Assembly: GCA_050945895.1 (NCBI GenBank)
Contig: JBMNTU010000041.1
Coordinates: 1 to 17,959 of the forward strand
Direction: 5' to 3'
Length of the DNA stretch: 17,959 bases
DNA from: JBMNTU01 sp050945895
GTDB lineage: Bacteria > Bacillota > Clostridia > Christensenellales > Christensenellaceae
The position numbers were made by a program, and so were the translations under genes. The notes beneath the pieces are model-generated. The model was not told where the DNA came from and searched no databases. It worked only from the letters and a program-made list of their open reading frames with translations. Position 1 is the stretch's first letter, and each line of letters begins with the position of its first letter. Of this stretch, positions 1-8,094 are shown in pieces.

Positions 1-34
1 GTTGTGGAAGGGGGACGGTGCCCCCTTCCACAAC
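1..34. repeat. Perfect 14-bp inverted repeat (hairpin) at window edge
   Basis: The arm GTTGTGGAAGGGGG at 1-14 is the exact reverse complement of 21-34, around the 6-nt loop ACGGTG. On the plus strand no T-run follows (next bases GGAATTCTTAATT), so it is not an ordinary terminator for plus-strand transcription. A minus-strand T-run would lie outside the window. It may be a terminator for a leftward gene, or a repeat or transposon end. The sequence cannot decide. Confidence 0.7.
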
Positions 35-140
35 GGAATTCTTAATTAACTTCGGTGATTGAGGGTGCTGTATATTTTCGTGACCAAACGCTGTACTTTT
101 CAGTTGACAAACACAGGTATATGTAATAACCACCGAAGAT

Positions 141-2129
141 TTGCGTTTCACCATAGACGAAACAAAGCAATATTTTGAAAGCCGCGGCATCGAGCCTTTT
201 AATCGGAAAGATTTGGAAAATATATACTCCTATACCGGCGGCTGGCCTATGGCGCTTTACCTTGTAAGCCTGCAAATGCGCAAGCAAAACCTACAGGGTG
301 AGCAGCGGCTGATTCATTCCCAGCAAATGATATTCAAGCTAATTGAAAAAGAAATCTTTTCCGGCTATTCGGACGCCGAGCAAAGGTTTTTTGTTATACT
401 GTCCGAATTGAACTTTTTCCCGCGCCCGCTGCTGCTACAGGTTGGCGATTATGTGGGGGTGAATGCAGAAGCGCTTTTGGCGGATAATGTTTTTGTGTCT
501 TATGACCAAAAAGCAAAAAACTTTTATCTTCACCAGGTGTTTTTGGACTACCTTTCCCAAAAGAACGACCTGCTCGAAGCCGGCCTGAGGGACGATATGC
601 TGTGCAAGTCGGGCGATTGGTGTATGCACAACCAGTATTATGCAGACGCAATCGACTACTATGACCGGTGCGGCCGGGAAGATAAAGTCTGGCAAGTGAT
701 TTCCAGCTTTGACGGCAAACGCCACACGCGCGATGAAACAGCGCTGTTTATCCGCTATATAGAAAAATTCTCCGCCGACTTCCTGCACCAAAACATCCTC
801 TGCCAAATTGCCTATTCCCTGCTTCTTTTCGACAGCCTGCGGGTGGACGAAGCGCTGGACCGAATGCGGCAGGTTCATGCGCAATTGGATGAGCAGGCCG
901 ATACGCCCGAAAACCGGCTTTTGCGCGGCGACGCTCATTTTGGCAACGGTCTTTTAAGCTTCAGCCTGGGCAATCCGGATTTTGTCGGGCATTTTGAGCG
1001 CGCGGCAAAGCTGCTGCCAAACGGCAGCCGTATTTGGGGCAGCAAGCTGGAGCTTGTAGAATACAGCAACGCATTGAACCTTTCCCGGCCGGGAAAGGGT
1101 GAAATCGAAAAAAGCATCGGCCGCTTTTTTGAGGCAATGCCCTATATATATAAAGTACTGGGTGGCGTGGGCTACGGCCTGGAATATCTGGCAGCGGCAG
1201 AAGGGCATTTTTTAATGGGCAATTTAAAACAAGCCCGGCAGCAGGCGCATCAATCGGTCTATATGGCAGAGGAAAGGCAACAGGCCGATATCCTTAATAA
1301 CGCTCTTTTCCTTTTGCTGCGCATTTACCTTGTCACCGGGGAAACAAAGCACCTTGGCGATATTTTGGCCCAGTTACAGCAAAAAGAGCAGGATACCGGG
1401 CTGCAGCTGCAAGGCGTCTCCGACATTGCGCTTGGTTGGTTTTATTCCGAGATCGGCGAAGTACAAAAAGTTGCCGGATGGATTCTGTACAGCGAACAAA
1501 ATAACCATCCTCCCATCAGCCTGGATAAAGACGCGTTGCTCCAAATCCGCTGTATGATCGAAGAAAAAAACTATGCCCGTGCAATTGCTTTGTCCGGCCG
1601 GCTGGAGCGCACCTACCGCAAGCGGAACGTATATATCTCTATGGTCTATCTGTATGTTTATACTGCAATATCCCATTACCAAACAGGCGATATGGACAGT
1701 GCGGAAAAGGCGCTCAAAGACGCATATGGGCTTGTGAAGGACGACAACCTGTTCATGCCCTTTGTCGAATACGGGCACAGAACAAGGGCAATGCTGGATT
1801 ATTTTCGCAAGGAAGGGATCCCGGGCATTCCAACCGACTGGCTGGAGGAAGCGCACACAAAAGCATCTACTTATGCCAAGCGGCATGCATATATCGTATC
1901 CCAGTTTAAAGACACAGCAAAGCGCGGATCGCAAGATTTCGGGCTGACAAGCCGGGAAGTCGAACTGCTGCGCAACATGAGCATTGGCCTGACGCGCGAC
2001 GAAATTGCCGCCAGCATGTACATCTCTCCCAATACAGTAAAGAGTATGCTCAAAACCGTTTACAATAAAATAGGTGCAATCAATAGCGCCGACGCCGTAC
2101 GCATATCTATCAGTGCAAACCTGATTTAG
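141..2129 (+). CDS. MalT/LuxR-type transcriptional regulator, N-terminally truncated
   Basis: This is a large transcriptional regulator of the MalT (LAL) type, in which an N-terminal STAND ATPase senses a ligand, TPR-like helices follow, and a LuxR helix-turn-helix binds DNA. What is visible begins in the helical part just after the ATPase: the phrase EDLRFTIDE then YTGGWPMALYL is typical of the winged-helix junction of MalT-like proteins. TPR-like helices fill the middle, and the LuxR HTH occupies about residues 603-662 (LTSREVELLRNMSIGLTRDEIA, then ISPNTVKSMLKTVYNKIGA). Family members are usually 850-900 residues with a P-loop. Here about 200-250 residues and the P-loop are missing. In-frame homology-like codons extend upstream to about 108, where a TGA (105-107) stops the frame. 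The nominal TTG start at 141 has no ribosome binding site. It is either a 5'-deleted pseudogene or a gene with a displaced start. It likely regulated the adjacent operon, which is inference from position. Confidence 0.75.
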   Translation: MRFTIDETKQYFESRGIEPFNRKDLENIYSYTGGWPMALYLVSLQMRKQNLQGEQRLIHSQQMIFKLIEKEIFSGYSDAEQRFFVILSELNFFPRPLLLQVGDYVGVNAEALLADNVFVSYDQKAKNFYLHQVFLDYLSQKNDLLEAGLRDDMLCKSGDWCMHNQYYADAIDYYDRCGREDKVWQVISSFDGKRHTRDETALFIRYIEKFSADFLHQNILCQIAYSLLLFDSLRVDEALDRMRQVHAQLDEQADTPENRLLRGDAHFGNGLLSFSLGNPDFVGHFERAAKLLPNGSRIWGSKLELVEYSNALNLSRPGKGEIEKSIGRFFEAMPYIYKVLGGVGYGLEYLAAAEGHFLMGNLKQARQQAHQSVYMAEERQQADILNNALFLLLRIYLVTGETKHLGDILAQLQQKEQDTGLQLQGVSDIALGWFYSEIGEVQKVAGWILYSEQNNHPPISLDKDALLQIRCMIEEKNYARAIALSGRLERTYRKRNVYISMVYLYVYTAISHYQTGDMDSAEKALKDAYGLVKDDNLFMPFVEYGHRTRAMLDYFRKEGIPGIPTDWLEEAHTKASTYAKRHAYIVSQFKDTAKRGSQDFGLTSREVELLRNMSIGLTRDEIAASMYISPNTVKSMLKTVYNKIGAINSADAVRISISANLI

Positions 2130-2156
2130 CTTTCACACAAAGAAAAATCAAAACGA

Positions 2157-2169
2157 TACCAATTTGGTA
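2157..2169. promoter_or_regulatory. Candidate operator upstream of surface operon
   Basis: TACCAA-T-TTGGTA is a perfect 6+1+6 palindrome in the 124-bp gap between the LuxR-type gene and the secreted operon. It is centred about 45-50 bp before an AT-rich TATAAAAT stretch (2209-2216) that could serve as a -10, with no good -35 at the right spacing. That arrangement fits activator-dependent transcription, and a LuxR-family gene lies next door. Short palindromes occur by chance in AT-rich DNA, so this is tentative. Confidence 0.3.
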
Positions 2170-2253
2170 AAGTATACCCTTTTGGGCGTTTTTTGTCATG
2201 CAAAAATCTATAAAATAGGTTATGGGAGCGAAAATAAAAGGGAGTGATGAAAA

Positions 2254-4464
2254 GTGGCGCAAAAAAGAATGAACTATGCACGGCGGGCTTTGGCTGTTTT
2301 GCTTGCGCTGCTGGTTTTGATAAGTGCGAGCGTTGCCTATAGCGCAGACCTTCCGCCGGAAACCCCTGCGCATAGCGAGGCAATTATAAGCGAAGAAATT
2401 CCCACTACCCAGGCCGAAACGCCGCCGGCAGAGCTGCCCGCAGGCGAGACGCCGAATGAGCAGGCCTCACCGGCGGACGCAGGACACGAAGAAGCTTTGG
2501 AAGAAATAAAGGATGCGCTGCAAGAAGAGCTGGATCGGCCAGCCTCTCAGGAGGAACCGGAAGAACCTACCGAAGAATTCCAACCGATGGCCGCAGGCTA
2601 TACGGTGCTGGAGGACGGCATCAGCGCTGTCGTAACCGATTTTGCACAGCTTAAGGAAGCAATCGAAAAAGACAATGGCATCGTCAATGTCCACTTGGGT
2701 GCGGACATTACGCTGGAAACAAACAGAACGGAGATTCCCGCATCTAAGGCGGAATTCAAGCTTTCGGGCATAGATCCGCGCACAGGCGCGCAGTATACGA
2801 TTACCGAGGTAAACAGCACAGCGCTGGCAAATATCGTTGTGCCAAACATCAACGGCAACGCAACGCGCAGGGTTACGATGGAAGACCTCACAATCATCAA
2901 CCGGGGCGACTATTACGGACTGATTGGCGTGGAGGACGGCAACAAAGGCGTAGAACTGGTAGCGCGAAATGTGACGTTCAACGGAAGGCAATTCGCCTAC
3001 AACGTTTACGGGCATCTGGTCTTTGAAGGCAATAATACCGTAAACATATTGACGGTAAACGGCGGCGGTGCACAAGAGCTTGCCGAAGCACTGAATGTAA
3101 CGGTACGCGGAACGTTGAATGTGGATTTCCAGTCTACATATCCGGTATTCAAAATGGATTTAGGCGCGGGCAACATGGTTGTGGAAGGCACGCTCAACGT
3201 CAACGCGCCGCAGGTTGCATCCGCAAACGGCGTTATACGCAGCGCGGGCAGCAGCAATGCCGTAACAGTCGATATCCGGCCGGGTGCGGCGATGCACGTT
3301 GTGTCTAGCGCGCGGCTGGTCGGCGAAGCGGCAAACAGCCTGCATGTCGGCGCGGGCGCGGCGTTCCACTACGAGTGGACAGGCGGACTGTACGCAGGAA
3401 TCCGGCTGCGAAAAGAATTAACAGTGGGCGAAGATGCGGTGTTTTATTACAGGCATTCGGCAAGCGACGGGTATATGTTCCGGTTTGACGGAGGCCCGGC
3501 CGGTTATAGCGGCGGATTGATGGAATTTGAAAACCCAAAGCAGGTGACGCTTATCAACGATGCCAATGGTGCAATGGTTTACGGCGCCGCAAACGGCCGC
3601 TTCCAGGTATCGACACAGTATTTGGACTACTGGCAGCGGAGCCAAAGCCTGGATGGCCCGCCAACGTACAACTTCGATCTGGCGGGCACACCGGACGGCG
3701 AAAGCATTCTGGTCGGGCTGACCCATACGGCCGGAAGCCCCACCTCGCTGGAAACAAACCACAGCGGCATTACAAAAGACGTCCTGAAGCTGGACGCATC
3801 GGCAAAGCAACTGGTGTTTGGAAGATGGACACAGGCCGTGCTCCGGTTTGAGGGCAGATACGAACAAAGCGGCGATGTGATGACAGAATTCTCCATGGAA
3901 GACCAAGCGGCCGAAATGGGCGCCGAAATAAATATTAAGCTGCAGGAAATAGCCGGATACATTGTAACGGGCTATGCAATAGACAGCGGGAACATCTACC
4001 CGCTGCAAGGGAACGAAATAGCGATCGTTCCCGAAAAAAGGGAGCTGCTTGTCACCATTTATTACAGCGAACCCATCATCGAAATCATGGTACCTGTAAA
4101 AATGGCGTTTGCAGCATACGAGAGCGACGGCGGCGACATAAGTTCGGCACAGTACAGCTTTGAAAACAAATCGCCGTTTGCCGTGGATGTATATCTCAAT
4201 CATGTGGAAGAGCAGGGAGCACCTGAAATAAAAAACGACCTCTGGTTGTATCTGGAACCGGAAAACAAAGACCAGTATAACCGGGTAAATATCGTAAGCG
4301 CAGACGGCAACGGTTCCTATATAGGAGCGCTTGCCGGCCGGGGCGGAAGCATGAGGTTCACGCTGGATGGAGCCTACTACGGAGCATTCGGAAAAGACCC
4401 CCTGCGGCCGGCGTACAACCTGGCGTTTACATTTGGTATCAACGGGAAAGGAGAAAATATATGA
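2254..4464 (+). CDS. Secreted beta-helix (pectate-lyase-like adhesin) protein with C-terminal VPVK/FAA domain
   Basis: The 736-residue exported protein has a signal peptide at 1-31 (hydrophobic run about 12-27, probable cleavage after AYSA) and an acidic Pro/Glu-rich linker at 32-112. From about 118 to 400, repeated beta-strand runs such as VHLGADITLE, LTIINRGDYYGLIGVE and NVTVRGTLNVD resemble the pectate-lyase-like adhesive domain of Gram-positive surface proteins (Pectate_lyase_5 type, from memory). A mixed region follows (540-605). The C-terminal domain at 607-730, beginning with the run IMVPVKMAFAAYESDGG, closely matches the core of the protein encoded at 5047-5679. No LPXTG motif or C-terminal membrane anchor is present. 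The GTG start is chosen because GGAG lies 9 nt upstream and it precedes the full signal peptide. It overlaps the next gene by ATGA, so the two are translationally coupled. Function is probably extracellular structure or adhesion. No enzymatic residues are evident. Confidence 0.75.
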   Translation: MAQKRMNYARRALAVLLALLVLISASVAYSADLPPETPAHSEAIISEEIPTTQAETPPAELPAGETPNEQASPADAGHEEALEEIKDALQEELDRPASQEEPEEPTEEFQPMAAGYTVLEDGISAVVTDFAQLKEAIEKDNGIVNVHLGADITLETNRTEIPASKAEFKLSGIDPRTGAQYTITEVNSTALANIVVPNINGNATRRVTMEDLTIINRGDYYGLIGVEDGNKGVELVARNVTFNGRQFAYNVYGHLVFEGNNTVNILTVNGGGAQELAEALNVTVRGTLNVDFQSTYPVFKMDLGAGNMVVEGTLNVNAPQVASANGVIRSAGSSNAVTVDIRPGAAMHVVSSARLVGEAANSLHVGAGAAFHYEWTGGLYAGIRLRKELTVGEDAVFYYRHSASDGYMFRFDGGPAGYSGGLMEFENPKQVTLINDANGAMVYGAANGRFQVSTQYLDYWQRSQSLDGPPTYNFDLAGTPDGESILVGLTHTAGSPTSLETNHSGITKDVLKLDASAKQLVFGRWTQAVLRFEGRYEQSGDVMTEFSMEDQAAEMGAEINIKLQEIAGYIVTGYAIDSGNIYPLQGNEIAIVPEKRELLVTIYYSEPIIEIMVPVKMAFAAYESDGGDISSAQYSFENKSPFAVDVYLNHVEEQGAPEIKNDLWLYLEPENKDQYNRVNIVSADGNGSYIGALAGRGGSMRFTLDGAYYGAFGKDPLRPAYNLAFTFGINGKGENI

Positions 4465-5033
4465 ACGTTATAAACAGCAGACAAGAATATAAAAACGAGC
4501 CGGACAGAAAAAAGCAAAAACGCCGCATACTCGTAGGGGTGTTGCTTCTGGCGGCGGCAATACTCGGAGTCGTATTCTACACCATTGGGTTGCGCGGTAC
4601 ACAGGCGGGGCGCATGGTGGCAGGCGATATTTTCCCGGGGTCGGGCACGGCGCAAACGGGCCATCTGCCCGAAATGACAGAGGACGCCATCCGGGCACAA
4701 ATGCAGAAAACTGCAGACGAAACGATGTTTTCGTTCAAAATAAACGCACAGCCCGTATTTGAAAGCGGCAACAGCGAAGGCACTCTTCGGATCGAAAACC
4801 CGGCCCACAATGTTTATCCGTTTGTGGTGGAAATTTATCTGAAGGAAACAGGAGAGAAGATTTACGATTCCAGCGGTATACTTCCTAACCACCACATAGA
4901 CACGGCCAAGCTAAATGTTTCGCTGGAAAAAGGAACGCACGAGGCAGCGGCCTACATCAACGCGTACGACCCAAATACACAGGAATATCAGGGAAGATCG
5001 GCAGTAGATTTATCGATTATTATAAAAAATTAG
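4461..5033 (+). CDS. Single-pass membrane protein of surface operon, unknown function
   Basis: The 190-residue protein has a short basic cytoplasmic N-terminus (residues 1-21, ending DRKKQKRR), one membrane segment at about 22-45 (ILVGVLLLAAAILGVVFYTI) and an outside domain. The outside part, about 90-188, looks like an all-beta Ig-like fold: LRIENPAHNVYPFVVEIYL, then a GILPNHHIDTAKLNV stretch, ending SAVDLSIIIKN. I do not recognise a named family. Its start overlaps the stop of the upstream gene (ATGA, 4461-4464) with AAAGGAG 7 nt before, and 13 nt separate it from the next gene. It is therefore co-translated with the two secreted proteins and may tether or assemble them at the membrane, which is inference. 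Confidence 0.7.
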   Translation: MNVINSRQEYKNEPDRKKQKRRILVGVLLLAAAILGVVFYTIGLRGTQAGRMVAGDIFPGSGTAQTGHLPEMTEDAIRAQMQKTADETMFSFKINAQPVFESGNSEGTLRIENPAHNVYPFVVEIYLKETGEKIYDSSGILPNHHIDTAKLNVSLEKGTHEAAAYINAYDPNTQEYQGRSAVDLSIIIKN

Positions 5034-5046
5034 GAGGATATCGACA

Positions 5047-5679
5047 ATGAAAAAAGGATTGAAATTGGTAGCAATACTCACGCTTGGCATAGCGCTCATG
5101 GTTCCTACCGTAGGCTTTGCGGCAGACGGGTTTGAACCGCCTGCGCCAAGCTACAACACAACAAACGGGGCAGACGGAAAAGAAGTGATTCCCGTGTACG
5201 GATACATCGGGCAGGATACAGCCATTGTAGACCCCGACCCGGAAAACCCGGAAGTAAAGCCGGAAACGGAAATTTATGTGGAAGTACCGGTCAAAATCAT
5301 GTTTGCCGCGTTTGAAAGCGATGGAGGCGCAATTTCCTCGCCGGATTATACGCTTACAAACCTTTCAACGGCAACAGACGTAAAGGTGGAGATTCAGGAC
5401 TTCGTCCAGGAGAATGCTGCAGAAGCAAATCTGGAAGATAAGCTTGCCTTAAACCTAACCGACCATGCAGGGTCGGAGATTGTCGCGGGCATATTCCCGG
5501 CAGACTATGCAACACCAAAGCTGTTTGCAGATACGCTGGCAAAAAAATCCGACGGCTCTTCGGACAATGTACTTGCATTCAAGGTTGGCGGCTCTTGGAG
5601 CGGCGGATTTGACAGCGAAATACATCCGGATTTCAACATGACCCTGAGGTTTTCGGCAATAACGGCAGACCAAAGCTAA
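5047..5679 (+). CDS. Small secreted protein sharing the VPVK/FAA domain of the large surface protein
   Basis: The 210-residue protein has a clear signal peptide (MKKGLKLVAILTLGIALMV, cleavage near VGFA/ADG). A short Pro/Glu-rich segment is followed by a domain from about residue 78 to the end. The shared phrase is VPVKxxFAAxESDGGxISS, then a Y and an N about 10 residues on, seen as VPVKIMFAAFESDGG here and VPVKMAFAAYESDGG in the product of 2254-4464. Both end in a similar beta-strand (FNMTLRFSAI here, YNLAFTFGI there). The start has AGGAGG 9 nt upstream. It lacks a cell-wall anchor. As the last gene before a strong terminator it may be the abundant subunit of a surface assembly. WxL-type or pilin-like proteins are analogies only, since the W-x-L motif is not visible. 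Confidence 0.7.
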   Translation: MKKGLKLVAILTLGIALMVPTVGFAADGFEPPAPSYNTTNGADGKEVIPVYGYIGQDTAIVDPDPENPEVKPETEIYVEVPVKIMFAAFESDGGAISSPDYTLTNLSTATDVKVEIQDFVQENAAEANLEDKLALNLTDHAGSEIVAGIFPADYATPKLFADTLAKKSDGSSDNVLAFKVGGSWSGGFDSEIHPDFNMTLRFSAITADQS

Positions 5680-5708
5680 ATTGCAAAAATTTTAGGATAT
5701 AGCAAGGG

Positions 5709-5746
5709 GCCCCACTACAGAAGCGTGGTGGGGCTTTTTGGTTTTT
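5709..5746 (+). terminator. Rho-independent terminator of surface operon
   Basis: The stem GCCCCACTAC (5709-5718) pairs with GTGGTGGGGC (5725-5734), including one G-T wobble, around a 6-nt loop. TTTTT-GG-TTTTT (5735-5746) follows. It begins 30 nt after the last stop codon of the operon. Confidence 0.93.
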
Positions 5747-5874
5747 CACGGGTAAAAACAGACCCGCTTCCTACCATCTTACGCTCTTTTTTATTGCAGC
5801 GCCGACGCAGCTGTATTCCCGAAATCAAAGCCCCCTGCGGCTCAGAGCCCAGCCTTCCCGGTTTCAATTTTGTA

Positions 5875-5903
5875 TTGTAACCGAGGTAACAGCATGCTAT
5901 GAT
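5875..5903 (+). promoter_or_regulatory. Sigma-A-type promoter with extended -10
   Basis: TTGTAA (5875-5880), a 17-nt spacer and TATGAT (5898-5903) with TG one base before the -10 (TGC-TATGAT). It would start transcription near 5910, leaving a leader of about 115 nt before the gene at 6026. The rest of the 5747-6025 gap shows no ORF. It contains a small palindrome GCATTT-A-AAATGC at 5991-6003, just upstream of the ribosome binding site. Confidence 0.65.
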
Positions 5904-6025
5904 TTACATACAGGCAAGCCATCTAAATACGATTCATTGGGCATCCTTTATTTTTTGGGGACGTTTGTTAAGCGGGCACCCAAATGAACAGCATTTAAAA
6001 TGCGGAATACGAAAGGAATCTACAC

Positions 6026-7579
6026 ATGAGGGTTGATATCAATTTACAGTTTTACGACAATGGGTATGGTATTAAGCATTTTGCTCAAACAGCTCCGTTG
6101 GGCGACGAAACGGTGACGTTTATTGTGCGGGGCTTAGCGGAAAGCGAGGGCATGCGCGCCAACGAAATTGTAACGCGGGTGTGGGACTGGGCTCAAAAAA
6201 ACATGGAGAATATCAAGCACTACCTGAGCGCCGAGCTGGCAAAAGAATTTGAGGATATGCGCAAAAAGAAAGAAAAGAATGTGCCGCCGGATAACGCTGC
6301 CGCCATACAGGCACAGCTTGCGGAAAAGAATATCAGCGATATCACCTGTTATCCGGGTCAATCTTCATTTGAACTGGGTTTTCCGGGGCATTTCAACGGG
6401 TATGACTATGCGTTGTATGTATCGGTTAACGACGATTTCACCTTTAAAAATGCTGGTATCCTGACAATGGGCGGCTTTAAACCGCCCAAGGATGAAGCAA
6501 CGCCGGATTTGAAAAAGGCCGCCACGCTATACGATTATCATATCCGCCATGGCAGCGAGGCTGGGCTGTATAAACACTATATTGCCCTGCCCGCAAAGGA
6601 GATCGACGTATTTGCGGACATGCTCATCGCCGATCAGGAAACGGACGAGGACGAACTTACGGAGCTGATGCTGTATCTTGCACTTTATTCCTACGCCTGC
6701 GGCGAAAAGCTGCCGGATAGGCTGTATCGTCATTTGATAGACAGCGAGATTTTCTATTTCGGCGAAATCTACCTGCGGGCGGACGAAAAATTTGCGGACG
6801 ACCTCATCAAAACGCTGGATGAGGTGGACGACCCGGAGGAATATCGCACCGTCGTCAACCACATCCTTTGCGCGCTTGCCATGATTCCCTGCAAACGCGT
6901 CAACGATTTTTTGCTGGAAAACAGCCGCGATCCGCTGCCCATTTGGGCGCAAAACCTGTATATCCTGCCCAAAGAATACGCAAAGGTCGGCGGATGGGAA
7001 GCGGTGGAAAACGGCCTTCCCAATATGCTTTTTAGCGAAGATGTCACCGCCTTTGAGCGCTGCAAAAAGAAAGAAGCGTCGCCGCTTGTTCCCGCTGCGC
7101 CGCTTGCAGAAAACTGCGGCCTTTGCGGGCAGCCGCTGACACTCGCTTTTGACGGTGAATACAAGCTGGCAACCTGCCTGCACTGCGCCTGTTATCAAAC
7201 CGTGTTTACCAAGGTGGATGCAGACGGCGTTTGCTGGCACAAGTCAAACGCCCCGGGAGATTTTTTCCAAAAGTATCCGGATTATATGAAAAATAATGAG
7301 AATATTGCCGCGCGCTTTGAATATGGCTTGCGGCCGTCCGGCGAAGTGCGCCGCGCGACATATACAGCCAACGAGTTTGCATACATCACCCGCACGCAGC
7401 TTGGCGGCATGCCCACCGCCATCAACGACATGGACTATCCCACATGCCCGGACTGCGGCAAGACAATGCGCTTTGCCGCGCAGTTTGATATGGCGGATAT
7501 AGATGACGGCGAAGGGTTGTTTTACTTCTTTGTTTGCAACGACTGCGGCGTTTGCGGCGCAAATTACGGCCAGTCGTAA
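6026..7579 (+). CDS. Cysteine-cluster protein with DUF1963 (YwqG)-like C-terminus
   Basis: The 517-residue protein has no signal peptide or membrane segment, so it is probably cytoplasmic. Residues 1-155 form a mixed alpha/beta N-terminal domain of unclear family, with a Lys-rich helix near 72-86. Residues 160-325 are strongly helical. The C-terminal third holds two zinc-ribbon-like clusters: C364-x2-C367 with C384-x2-C387, and C474-x2-C477 with C504-x2-C507. The stretch QLGGMPTAINDMDYPTCPDC, followed by MRFAAQFD and GLFYFFVCNDC, is characteristic of DUF1963/YwqG-like proteins as I know them. Those are common near polymorphic-toxin loci but have no proven reaction. The ATG start has AAAGGA 9 nt upstream. 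The next gene follows after 15 nt, so the pair is likely one operon from the promoter at 5875-5903. Confidence 0.65.
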   Translation: MRVDINLQFYDNGYGIKHFAQTAPLGDETVTFIVRGLAESEGMRANEIVTRVWDWAQKNMENIKHYLSAELAKEFEDMRKKKEKNVPPDNAAAIQAQLAEKNISDITCYPGQSSFELGFPGHFNGYDYALYVSVNDDFTFKNAGILTMGGFKPPKDEATPDLKKAATLYDYHIRHGSEAGLYKHYIALPAKEIDVFADMLIADQETDEDELTELMLYLALYSYACGEKLPDRLYRHLIDSEIFYFGEIYLRADEKFADDLIKTLDEVDDPEEYRTVVNHILCALAMIPCKRVNDFLLENSRDPLPIWAQNLYILPKEYAKVGGWEAVENGLPNMLFSEDVTAFERCKKKEASPLVPAAPLAENCGLCGQPLTLAFDGEYKLATCLHCACYQTVFTKVDADGVCWHKSNAPGDFFQKYPDYMKNNENIAARFEYGLRPSGEVRRATYTANEFAYITRTQLGGMPTAINDMDYPTCPDCGKTMRFAAQFDMADIDDGEGLFYFFVCNDCGVCGANYGQS

Positions 7580-7594
7580 GAAAGGGGTCTATTT

Positions 7595-8077
7595 ATGAAA
7601 ACTTTACCAAGCAGATTATTTCCAAACTGTACATTTTCGGCAGAGAAATCCGCAGGCTTTTATGATATAACGCCCGAGGGGTTTGATCATGTTGTTTCGC
7701 TTTTTCTTGATGATGAAGCAGTGAAAGACGATAAAGCAATCGAAAATGCCGCCCGATTCTTCGACCGGGTGCACGAGTGGGACGCGTTTGGCAGAAACGC
7801 TTTTATGTCTGCAGAAGAGGGCAGCGAAGACGCCGACATGATACAGGAATATTTTGACTTTTTCAGAGAGGAAGTTCCTGAAGTTTTTGATGCGGAGGAC
7901 GTTGCCGCTTTGTCTGTGCCCGATATGGTCAAGAAGCTGAAGCTTCGTGGTATGGCCGCATGCGGAAATGGTGACGCCCAAACTTTTTGGGTCGATTTTA
8001 CATTGGGGTATGATCAACTGCTATGTGTACATTTTAACCACGAAAGCAAGTTTGATCATATCGCCTGGGAAAGCTGA
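7595..8077 (+). CDS. Small acidic DUF2004-like protein
   Basis: The 160-residue acidic soluble protein opens with a short beta segment (FYDITPEGF). A helical, Asp/Glu-rich middle follows, and the C-terminal strands FWVDFTLGYDQLLCVHFN and HIAWES resemble DUF2004-type proteins. This assignment rests on motif memory only. AAGGGG lies 8 nt before the ATG. It sits 15 nt after the DUF1963-like gene and is probably co-transcribed. Such proteins sometimes act as immunity factors against contact-dependent toxins, but no toxin is visible nearby, so that role is not assigned. It converges with the minus-strand gene ending at 8095, leaving only 17 nt between stops and no obvious terminator. Confidence 0.55.
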   Translation: MKTLPSRLFPNCTFSAEKSAGFYDITPEGFDHVVSLFLDDEAVKDDKAIENAARFFDRVHEWDAFGRNAFMSAEEGSEDADMIQEYFDFFREEVPEVFDAEDVAALSVPDMVKKLKLRGMAACGNGDAQTFWVDFTLGYDQLLCVHFNHESKFDHIAWES

Positions 8078-8094
8078 CAGTTAGAAGCGCAGCG

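Noticed and set aside
104..130. TTGACA at 104-109 as a -35 for the truncated regulator
   Set aside because: No -10 of acceptable quality lies at 16-18 nt. It also sits over the stop codon at the break point.
2247..2342. 31-codon cysteine-rich frame (MKSGAKKNELC...) overlapping the signal-peptide region of the large surface protein
   Set aside because: Suggestive of a small peptide, but it lies out of frame within the signal peptide of a solid gene and the GGAG is only 2 nt from its ATG, so it is most likely chance.
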